Below, piece after piece: positions 54,291-64,000 of a DNA stretch of 64,000 bases. Position numbers and translations under genes: made by a program. The stretch is from positions 45,937,169 through 46,001,168 of the forward strand of contig OX485806.1 in assembly GCA_950295325.1 (NCBI GenBank), given 5' to 3'. The first letter of the stretch is position 1; every line of letters starts with the position of its first letter. The DNA comes from Polytrichum commune (lineage: Eukaryota; Streptophyta; Polytrichopsida; Polytrichales; Polytrichaceae). Under the pieces are notes generated by a model. It saw only the letters and a program-made list of their open reading frames with translations. It made no database searches and was not told the origin of the DNA.

Positions 54291-56086
54291 ATGTGTGAAG
54301 GACTAGTGAATGGAGTGTGTGGCAAATTGATGAGATTTTGTCCCACCTGTCTTGTAATTTCAACTTTTATTTGACGTCTAGAGGTATTGATTCGAAAATG
54401 GATTGGCATACACTTTAATTTAAGGGATCAAATTATGATCATTTGGAAATCAAGAGTTTTTTTATTTAGTCTTCATTTATTTATATTGGTGATCACATGA
54501 ATGATTAATACATTATGTAATTGATGATGAAATATAAGGTATAGCTTTTGTAAAAATTAAGAGAAATTTGGTTTGTAAAAAATCACCTTTACAACCATTT
54601 TTGATTCTACATATTTCTTAAACAAATCATTTTACTTCACATCCATTCCATAAGGTTTTAATCGTGTAAAGATAATGCCTTTGTTTTTATTTGGATGTGG
54701 TACACAGGTCCAATGATGAAACATTTCAAAACCATGTGTCAGTTATTAAAGTGGTAGAATCACGCATCCACCTTGGCTTATTCATAAGTGACTTGTCGCA
54801 AACAAGGGGTTACAATTAATTTTTGTGTATAGTTTAATTAATCAACTAATTACACATGGACATACCACAAAATATGTGATGGACACGGTTCACAACAATT
54901 TGGATGTTTAATCTATTGCTTTTGAAATTATTGGATGTTGGGCTATCACTGACAATATTGATGGACCAATGACAAATCAAATATCGTTGGGCATTAATCC
55001 AATTTTTTCATCACAAAACCGTTCAATTGTTTTGACAAAACAACTACCATATACACACAAAGGGTTCCAATCAAAATCCCAAGATTTGGAAATCCCCCTT
55101 GGCATTCAATTATAATTCTTATCCTTCATTGAACTACAATAAAATATAGAAGGGTTTGTAGATATACCTTAAGGTAAGTAGCCTAGTCGCACTCCTTCCG
55201 ATGTTTTTCACCTAAACTTAAATTTTGGAATTTGAAACTCACCTTACTTGAAGGTCAACTTTGTTAGCTTCAAAGTTTAAGCTCTAAGCTCCAACTCCAA
55301 GCTTCACTCCAAGACCCAACTCCAATCTCCACGTTTATGCAAAAAATTCAACACAACGAAAAATCTAAAAGCACCCACTTTTAGCGGACGTGCCAAAAAT
55401 GTGGTAACAATTATTACTCCAACCAAAGAAACAATCCATAATATTGGCCAGATCAGTGCATCATTCTAGTGCCTCCAAGCAATGATTTTCAATTTCCCAC
55501 AATCATTCAAATGCATCACCTTATTCCGTGCAACACATTCATTTGTGTTTTCTAGTAGTTACAACAAATAGTAAAATTTATGTGGAAAAACTTTGTGGAT
55601 TTGTAAACCTGAAAGGCATTCCATGCAAAAATGTTTTTTTAAACTAAACAAACTAGTGTTTACTATAGCTTCCTCACAAAACTTTGCAATTTCTTTGAGT
55701 TCAATCTGAAAATATTGTAACCCTAACTATAATATAGGATTGTAAATGGTCAAAAACACACCCAAAGACGGTTATTCTAGAAATATTGCTAAGTGAACCA
55801 ATTTTCAAAGTAAATATACCTTTTAGATTTCACCTATTTGAAGTACCGAGGCCTTAAAGTGACACCTAAAAAATGTAGTTATTTAAAGTTTATATATATT
55901 GGAAAGAATAATAATTTTTTAAAAAATTATAAAAAAATTCACATGCAACCTACAAATTTTATAAATTTGTTTTAAAAAATGAACATTATACTCCCCATTA
56001 AGGGATCCATTGAAATGGGATTGCTAGGTGAAAATTACCACCAAATAATCTTATTTTGCAATATTGGTTTTTGAATGGTAAACCAT
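54291..56086. other. AT-rich, no gene recognised
   Basis: No frame longer than about 60 codons and no recognised repeat. A short A/T stretch at 55900-55990 is simple sequence. Confidence 0.35.
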
Positions 56087-57034
56087 TGTCGCGCACCAAA
56101 CGGACCCCAAAGTAACACCCGAGAATTGTGGTGCCATAATTGACAGGGCCCAAGTGATCCTAGTGTGTATGAGGGCCCCATGTGTTAAGAACGCCTTCCA
56201 CACATGGAGATTGGGAGTCGTAAGGGTGAGGCCATAAGCATTGGATAGCTTACGATGTCCAAAAACTAAAAAACTCAAGAACATCCCAATCCGATGTGTG
56301 AGCTAGGAGATATCGCAATTTGAATGGGGTTTTTCCTAGGGACAATGCTTTGGGAGAATAGTGACCTGGGACTAGCACCCTATACTGCCGGGGTTAGAAC
56401 AACCGTAACTTCCTCAATATTTGCCCAAATGGGGCACAAGACGAGTCAATAAAAATTTACACATAGAGTAAATGTCAATGGAGTGTTTGTTTGATAGCAT
56501 CAAAGATCATACAAAGAAGTTATGAAGGTCTTAAGATGTTGGGGGCTTCCAACCCCAACGGCTAAGGTAAGAAAATATCTACCTAGCCCCAATTCTTAAG
56601 AAAAAATCAAAAGGTTAATGATGGGACATGGGTCCTGCCAAAAGTCCTAGAAGCTTATATGGGTGAGGCGGCATTGTCGATCGACCGCACCCAAGGCCAA
56701 ACAGTGCAGCCTCCACAGGCGTTGGCCCAACGTGGAGGCATAGTTGCCAAATACTCCTTGGGTTGTTGTAGTGTTGCTCCTGATAATGCGATGATCAATT
56801 CAAGATTGGACTTTCTTGGATGGAAATCCACACCTAACCATTGGCTACCTACTAAGGGGAGAATCTCGAATGCATGTGTAAGAAGGTTGGTCACCTAGCT
56901 ATGAGCTTGGTCGTCCAAGGTACTAGAAGTTAACAATTTGCATGGGTGAAATGTGAAAGGTTATCGGTCGTGATATTTGCTAGATTTGACAAACAATCAA
57001 TATAAATTAAAGGTAGCTAACGAGGGTTGTGACA
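56087..57034 (+). repeat. Solo LTR E, TGTCGC family, TSD ACCAT/ACCAC
   Basis: A 948-bp unit runs TGTCGCGCACC to GGGTTGTGACA, homologous to LTR A in the same orientation but more diverged. Flanking pentamers are ACCAT (56082-56086) and ACCAC (57035-57039), 4 of 5 matching. The palindromic centre is decayed. No internal region is attached, so it is an older solo LTR. Confidence 0.88.
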
Positions 57035-59917
57035 ACCACGGTCGTGGTTATATGTTCTCCAATTGTGGGGCTAGTTTGTTTTGAAACCAAGATTGAGTCC
57101 ACCGCCGTTAATTGTCAACTTATTAATTTTTGATGCTTATGTTGACATTTGGGGTAGACAAATATTACATCTTCTCTTGAGATGAAGTCTAGAAACCTAC
57201 ATCCTACCGAAAAAATTATGCATTGGAGTTAGACCACACTCAATAAACATTTGAAGTAAGTAAAATTATGAATTTCAACCAGACAGATGTGATTGACCCA
57301 AAAGATAAAAGATAGCAAAAGAAAAATCAAAGATAGGTTGTCATTGTAGATGTAAATGTAAGGATATTCATATAATACATACACTTTATTTGAAGTAAAA
57401 ATATTGGCTTTGGCATAAGAACAACCATGTAGGAGAATAGAGGTTAGAGGATAGAGGATTTTTTTGTTTTTTGTGTAGAAATCTTGTTCATAATTCCAAG
57501 GTCTAAATTTTGTTCTGTGGGTCCCACTCATTTGTGGCAATTTTTTATTGAGTAACCTAGGTTGTTTTGAATGACAAACTGCATTGTTTCCTACTGTCAT
57601 CTCTTTGCTATTTTGATTTCTTCTATTCATTCCACATCTCCATAGTTCGTTTTACTAGGGTTTGAATATGTGTGTATTTGGGGAGAATATATATATCACA
57701 AATGTTAGGTTTTGCATCTATATAGAAAGGTTCTTATGTTATTGGTTTCATTGGAAGAACCTTCATTTAACTAGTATGTATTTAAGAAAACATCATGTAT
57801 TCCAATAGAAGAAATATAGTTGAATGGATTTGAAAAGATATAAAATTACTAAGTAATGAAAATTCAAATAATACATGGTAAGACTCAAGGTAGTTAGTAG
57901 GAGAATACGTAGGTAATAATTGATATAGCGATAACGTGACTACTGGTGAAAGGTATTTTGAGAGTATGGTTCTTCTAAGGAACCAATATTTTAAAAAATA
58001 AAATGAACATCTTACATGTAATGCCTAAAAATTACTAAAGGTAAGTTTTTGTACATATAAAAAAGATAAAATGTATGAATGTATTGTCACATAATAAAGC
58101 AATGTAATACAAATTGTATACTTGAATGCAACATTGATATTTTCATGAATGAATCAAGTAATACTAAAGGGCTAATATATAGTATCCTAAGCGCAAGTAA
58201 TCCTATTAATGGAAAAATCAATGATTTTTGAACATTTACCAACCATGCAATGAATACACTATAAAATGTAAGAAATCACAATTCAAAGCAATCATGTGTT
58301 GTGTGAAAATCATTTTAATAGGTTGGGGCATACCCATTAGACCACTCCTCAAATTTTTAGAGCCACATGCCACCATAGTTCTAGCAACTAGACCACATAG
58401 TTCAATACCAATTGTTAAGGATTTTTTTGCAAAATTGTACCTAATTATTAACTATATAAAAAGATATTATCAAAATGGTATTTACATTTCCACTAGAATT
58501 TGGTGGGCTTAGCATATACCAATTGGCATAGTTAGAGTGATGAACACGGGATGATACTCTATAAAAGTGACATTTACCAATTCCACTAACGTGGTAACGT
58601 GTTTACACAAGAGGAAACAACCACTCCAATACCAATATGGCAATACTTACTCGAGGGATCTAACAAAGACTATTTGTGATTTTGGAAATCAATGTCAATT
58701 TGGCGTATGAAGCAAACCAAGATGCACCTAAAAAACTAAAGATAACTTGACAATACAAAGAAGGCTATGAGTAGCCCACACGGGATTTACAAAGAAATGA
58801 TCAAGGAAACCACAATTGGTGGGTATCCCAACCATCATATCATCTTTGATTATTCAAAAATTAATTTTGCACATGCTAGACAATGGAAGTTAATGGCGGG
58901 AAATAATAAAATGATTACATAAATGGGTTACACACACCAAAAAAATCGAGTTTATACGTTTAGCATCCCCAATACGCAAAGAAATGGCATCATCATGCAA
59001 GACTTGTGAGAACTTTAAAAAACATGCAAACAATAGTTGTCACTACGGCTGATGATAGTTGGAATGGCATGAAAGTATATGAATTTCTCTTCTACATGGT
59101 TTACATTTTCCATTTCCAACTTTGTAAGGTTGTTGAGTCACTCCTCTTAAGAAGCGTGGAAATGATTTTTGTGGAAGACCAACCAAATATTCCCACCTCG
59201 TGAATACCTACATGTTGGGCAATGTGGGGGTATTGAATTATGTTGTACGATGGACTACAAGATCTATGTAAATTAATAAATCATAGAATGTGGATGCCTA
59301 TCACATTATTTTGTTCTGTTGCATCTGGGATACCTTGGGAATATGGAAGACAACTTATATTGGGTCTTAAAAACGGGAATGGGTCCGTACGCCACAAAAA
59401 AATTGAGGAATGTTGAAGATGATGTGGATTTGGATCCCACAATCTATTGCATTATGATTTTTTTCCCTAGGATTAGGCATGTGGTTATTTGAGCCACCCG
59501 TTGTAATTAAGACATGGTGTATGTTTGGGTTGGGCCTAGTTGAGCAAGGCAGTACGGATAAGGTTCAGTCTTGTAGGACCATGGGAGGAACTAGCATGAT
59601 ACTCTTAGATAATCTTCCATGTTTTTGGGATGTGTTTTTTTTATAAAGTGGAGGTCTAGGGTTTAGAGGTTTGTGTTTGGGATCTATATTATGTTGCACC
59701 CACATCAATTTACATACATGCATACATTTTTCATTCCATACCAACATGATCACATTTAATATATTTAGAATACATGACAACATTTTGAAACAATACCCAA
59801 ACATCAAAAAAATTATAACGAACTACATAAATGTATTACATAAATGTTTGCAACTACATATTAGAACACCACATGGACCCGTTTTGGTTTGTCCACCATA
59901 TTCATTAGTTAATGAGG
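57035..59917. other. AT-rich, no gene recognised over about 2.9 kb
   Basis: Frames of up to 133 codons (57630-57229 on minus) exist but are compositionally simple and lack domains. No inverted or tandem repeat stands out. The stretch ends where the third MULE copy begins. Confidence 0.35.
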
Positions 59918-60876
59918 GGGAAAAGCTATTTAGTGAGCACTGAGCCGTGAGCCGTGAGGTGTAAGTGAACGGTAATTTTGATAATTTTTGTCAAGCGATG
60001 CACACCCTATGACCGCGATATTTTGATGTAATTTTAAATTTTTTACGAGATAATGACGTAATGACGCCTATATCTGTGCGTGCAGGAAAATAATGTGCGC
60101 CCTCTTCGTCCAGATCCAAGGTGCACCTTTCAACGTCAAATTCTAGACATGTGCATGTGGAGGCAGCCGATATTCAGACTTAAGGCGAAAACATCTAACC
60201 CTAAATACCATTTCGCAAAGTATAACGAGAGAGGGGGGACGCGAAATGTGGTGGGGAATTCATGGCGAAGACAATGGTAAGCAAACACCCATCAGTCGCC
60301 ACCATAACGTCCCATCACTACAAAGCAATTTTACTCAGTTACTACAAACACGTGCAATGTCTATTAGGTTCTAGGAATACTAATCACCAAGCCAAAACTA
60401 TTTCACTGTCTAGTCATGGACAAGAAACAGGAATGACAGTTAGAAAAAGAGTGGACATCAATTTCTGTTGGAATTCATTTGCAATTGAATAGCCATAGAC
60501 AAATACAGCAACAGAAAATCGTAAGAAATCATTGAAAAAATATATGAAAATGATTATAGAAGAATAGTGGAAATCCTTAAATTTAAAATAGAAGGGTATG
60601 AACGAATAGTAAGATTATGGAATTAAGTGATGAACAATCAAATTAATCGTAAACTCAAACGTTAATAAGTAACCAAGTGGTGTTCGAAATTATTTTAAAC
60701 AATATCAGAAAATATGAGGTCAAAAGTTAACTTAAATCTACAATTTTATATATGAAATCCCATAAACTCCGAAAGTAATACAAATATAATGAATTTCATG
60801 CGGAATGAGTGCACAAAATGAAAAACGAAAGAAAAAAAACCGGTATATTAGATAGTACACAAACACCCACATGAAG

Positions 60877-63800
60877 CTATTTCATCAGATCCAAATCACT
60901 GTGATCACCTGATGATGAAGAGATTCTAGAATCACTAATATCTGCATCAAAGGAGGCCTGACCATCAGACTCAAAAGCTTCTATATCCAAAAACTCTAAA
61001 ACTCTTCCCCGATGATATTTAGATCTAAATGTCTGATAAGAACCTCCAGCTAGTTGATTAGCAATATCATTTGCGTATGTAGGAAGTTGCCAAGACTTTG
61101 GAAGGCTGGGATAGAATTCAGGGTCACAAAAAAAGGCCGATGAATAGGATAGCTCAATTTATCGCATCTGCAAATGCCAATGGTACCATGTTCATAACTC
61201 AACTTTAGATGAAATGACACCAAAAAACATAACACTGGTAAGAGAATTTGTGGACCATATTCACTTAGTAAACCGAGATCTCTTCACAATCCTCTCAACG
61301 GGGATATCTTCACCCTCAGGATCCTCTACACTGGTGACACGGTCTTCAAGAGTGACTTCAGAGGCTGCTCTAGAGATAACCAATGGAGCAAGTAAGGCCT
61401 CAAAAATATCTACATCAGCCTCTAATGCCGCAATGTGACGGTGCACATTGCGGCAGGCATGAATGGAAGATCCTGCAAATAAAGAAGTTGAAAAAAATTA
61501 GTACAAAAACCACTATGAATTTTGTAGAACAAAACAATATTAACGATTAACAAACTGAAATGGAAGATTACAAAGACATACCGGTCGCTACCGTGTAGTC
61601 TAGAATAATATCCCTTGGGGAGCTACATGCTTCAATTAGCATTTGCATTAGAAGCACGGACTTTTCACGAGGCCCTCGCCATGGTGTGGATCCATTAGTT
61701 AGTTGGTCCTCATGAGAGACCAAGTTCTGGAGACTATCATCCCGTGCAACATCCACCCCATAAGGATCCAATTCAGGGACATGGCGAAATGAAAACTTCG
61801 ATGCAGGTAACCCCGGCACGCTCCTGACCGCCAATGAAATACCAAACCTCATGGTCTACAATGTACCAGACATAAAGATCAATATTACTTTACAAAGTAA
61901 ACAACACAACTGCATGAGTTTAATAGTTTGGTGGGTCTACACTCAGAACTACCTCAAGGATGAAATTGAAACTGAATGTACTAAGCAGCGGTGATCAGAA
62001 AGAAAACTTAAGCATTATCTTACAGTTGATGGTAGATTTATTGGGGATGTAAGATGAAGGCGGTTCATTCCCCACCACTCTTTCCAAATTGCAAAGCCAT
62101 ACGATTTGCAATATCCAAGAATATTGGACTTCGTACACATACGAAAAGGGTGAAACAAAATAATTGCCCCGTCGTCGAGCAGATGTTGGTCGGCAAAGTC
62201 AAATAGTGGTTGTAACCACTCTTTCGATTCTTGATTCCAAGCGGGAATGGACGATGGTGGGTTTGATATGCCAGGAACAGGAAGACATTTCGGTATATCT
62301 GCAAGAATCAAGTCCAAACAGGGATGGTCCTCCGGAGAACCTTTGTAGTGCCGGGTTTTGTCTTTTGAGTGCTGCACAATCAAAGGACATTGTCACAATT
62401 TGTACATGACAAATGACTTCAATAAAACCAGGTTTAGGGTGAATAGATAAGCATTCAACTAGTTCCATTCAACGAGGAGTTTAAATCATTTTGAAGATTA
62501 CCTACCTCTACAACAGCCACAAGACATAAATCTCCCTGATGATGTGTGACTTGATCAAAAAGTTGTAAGTAGTGACTGTCGAACAATAACAAATTTGAGG
62601 ACCCTTATCAAAAGGATTAAAAGAATCCTCCTTGCTTTGTACATTGCCTAGTACTGGAATGCAAAACAAATTCTTTATACATTTTTGTACCCTCCTAAAG
62701 TGTTGCCACTCTAGATATCAATCACAGTTACTTCAAATATTATAAGCTACTGTTGAGTTGCAACAAGAGGGGCTTGCAAAACTAAGTTGGATCCTAATAC
62801 ACATTATAATGTGATGAAGTCCTTTAAAGCAATGGTGTAACAAAACAAATGGCCGATTGCAAGCACAAAACAAATTGTCGAGTCCGTTGAGGGCTCAGCT
62901 CACACTCCATATGGTTTTTCGGTCCTGAAACAAAAGCATAAACTATTCCCTTTCGAGCCCTTAGTTGTCAGAATCCATGTTTCGGTCCCGAAACAAAACC
63001 CGATTGCTGAAATATGAAAAGCAATACCTACTGAATGAAAAATTTGGACAAGATTGAAATGCAAAAATTTGAAGGCAAACATGTTATGACAAAATTATGG
63101 AAGAGCAGTACCTTAAGCATGAATCTTTTCAACTCATTGTAAGAAGGGGTGAATTCCTCTGTGTCACCGCCAAGAACGTCTTCCATTGAGGCGTTGAGAA
63201 TGAGCTCTTGAAGGTGCATCTCGAGCTCTTCTCCCGATGTCAAAATAGGAATTTGACTCAACTGCTCGTAGGAGGAATCGCATTTTGTTCCTCTAAAAAA
63301 TGTTGGAGCATGAGAACCAGATTTATATGTGGGACTTGGAGCAACAAGACTTTTACCTTCTGGCTCTAGGGGGGTTCATCTTCTTTTTGCCCTTCTTGAT
63401 GGACTTCTCCAGTGATTTTTGTAGCTTCTCCCGCTCTTTTTGATCAGCTCTCTCCTCAGCCTCCTTGACCCTCAGCGCTTTCTTTCGGTCTTCTTCGATG
63501 TGTCGTTTCATTGCCTTTGCCCTCTCATTCTCATCTTCAATGCCCTGTAAGTCCACCATTTTAATTCCAGACTCACGTACAACCTCCCTTGACTTCCTGG
63601 CTCAATCTCAAAAGAAGGAGTAAAACTTGGAGCGCAATCAAGATACCAGGCACCGCCGGTAAGGTGAGAAGTTGTCCACGTGCATTGTTGAAGAGCTGAG
63701 AACATGCACGCTGAGTTTGATCTATCAAGCCATGTGGTCAAGAATACAAAAAGATCTTGTTTGGAAATAGCTCCTTTGGCCAGAAGCTCGTACTTAAAGT

Positions 63801-64000
63801 ACCTGTGTTACGAAATAGCACATAACATTACATTCTAGAACTTTCGAACTAGCAAATCACATAATATGAACGGAAACAATTACTGAAATTAATGAAAAAT
63901 ACTTCAAGATTTGAGACGTACTTAAGAAAAACTTTGCGGACAACTAGGTCATATCCGTTAAATCCAACAAAGTCGTTACCTTTTTTGAAGGAATCGTGTC
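60877..64000 (-). pseudogene. ParB-methyltransferase gene, third copy, C-terminal two-thirds
   Basis: Exons on minus: 64000-63922 (partial; DFVGFNGYDLVVRKV), 63802-63112 (WYLDCAPSF, Lys/Glu coiled coil, DVLGGDTEEFTPSYNELKRFMLK), 62371-62024 (LDLILADIPKCLPVPG, DDGAIILFHPFRM, WWGMNRLHLTSPIN), 61855-61582 (PREKSVLLMQMLIEACSSPRDIILDYTVATG), 61472-61266 (ACRNVHRHIAALEAD) and about 61212-60877 (SYEHGTIGICRCDKLSYPIHRPFF). It is closest to the inner copy. Frameshifts near 63600, 63375 and 61130 and a weak last acceptor indicate a pseudogene. Motif IV is DIPK rather than DPPY. Confidence 0.85.
62913..62995. promoter_or_regulatory. TGTTTCGG-TC-CCGAAACA palindromes in an intron
   Basis: TGTTTCGGTCCCGAAACA at 62978-62995 has perfect 8-bp arms. 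A partner about 60 bp away (TTTTTCGGTCCTGAAACA, about 62916) is nearly the same. Both lie in the intron between exons 63112 and 62371 of the third methyltransferase gene. They fit the consensus TGTYTCGG-N2-CCGARACA with the intron array of the inner copy. A protein-binding role is inferred, not shown. Confidence 0.6.

Larger units (their letters stand above)
59918..64000. mobile_element. Third MULE copy, left end, continues beyond the window
   Basis: It starts with a TIR GGGAAAAGCTATTTAGTGAG at 59918, whose first 14 bases are identical to the inner copy, followed by GAGCCGTGAGCCGTGAGG repeats and CACCCTATGACCGCGA about 85 bp in. The ParB-methyltransferase gene then runs on minus (64000 to 60877), the same arrangement as at the left end of the inner copy. 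The transposase and right TIR would lie beyond 64000. A short open stretch at 60080-60280 on plus has no known domain. Confidence 0.85.

Noticed and set aside
57229..57630. 133-codon minus-strand frame as a gene
   Set aside because: AT-rich, low-complexity translation (YIYIYND) with no domain; chance frame length is plausible in such DNA.

Overview
This is nuclear DNA of a land plant with a large, repeat-rich genome. The evidence is GT-AG introns, plant-type Ty3/gypsy and Ty1/copia fragments, a CACTA (En/Spm) TNP2 transposase, TWA-target MITEs, solo LTRs with 5-bp target duplications, and a primer binding site matching initiator Met-tRNA. I cannot name the species; a fern, lycophyte or gymnosperm would fit. 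I found no convincing host gene. Almost everything recognisable is a mobile element, often nested.

The centrepiece is a family of very large Mutator-like (MULE) DNA transposons carrying two divergently transcribed genes. One encodes a DDE transposase with N-terminal Cys/His zinc-binding motifs and a C-terminal SWIM finger. The other is a multi-exon gene fusing an N-terminal ParB-like domain (motif DGNHR), a helical middle with a Lys/Glu coiled coil, and a C-terminal class-beta amino-methyltransferase domain (motif IV region, then motif X/I, then II). ParB-methyltransferase fusions are known from phages and bacterial mobile elements; finding one spliced into a plant MULE is the main discovery candidate. 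Three copies are visible. The inner copy (14538-30670, 16,133 bp) has about 40-bp TIRs and a 10-bp target duplication (ACTGTGGTTC / ACTGCGGTTC). It sits inside an exon of the ParB-methyltransferase gene of an older outer copy (transposase 9601-7496 on minus, methyltransferase 13712-14537 then 30671-33698 on plus, right TIR ending 35032). The third copy begins with a TIR at 59918 and runs off the window end, with its methyltransferase gene on minus (64000-60877).

The inner and third copies carry a near-palindrome, TGTYTCGG-N2-CCGARACA, six times in one intron of the inner methyltransferase gene and once in an intron of the third copy. A relative (AGGCCTCGG-AT-CCGAGGCCT) repeats in the left subterminal region of the inner copy. 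The outer copy instead has about 19 tandem units of about 115 bp, six with a strong hairpin plus T-tract, in the same intron. These look like binding arrays for an element-encoded protein, comparable in principle to the motif clusters recognised by VANC anti-silencing proteins of VANDAL MULEs.

The rest, left to right: Ty3/gypsy gag-RT joined to a copia integrase piece (0.4-3 kb); a solo LTR of a TGTCGC...GCGACA family (3155-4055); a reversed gypsy integrase (4.9-6.5 kb); the outer and inner MULEs (7.4-35 kb) with a Harbinger-type MITE and a 5'-truncated gypsy element with its 3' LTR inside them; a reversed gypsy element with LTR and PBS (36-39.1 kb); a second LTR family, TGTGAG...CTCACA (39.1-40.7, 49.7-51.0 kb); a CACTA TNP2 gene split by a solo LTR (41.2-44.8 kb); further LTR, copia and gypsy pieces (51.4-57.0 kb); AT-rich DNA with nothing recognised (57-59.9 kb); then the third MULE. 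All coding copies seen are broken by stops, frameshifts or insertions.
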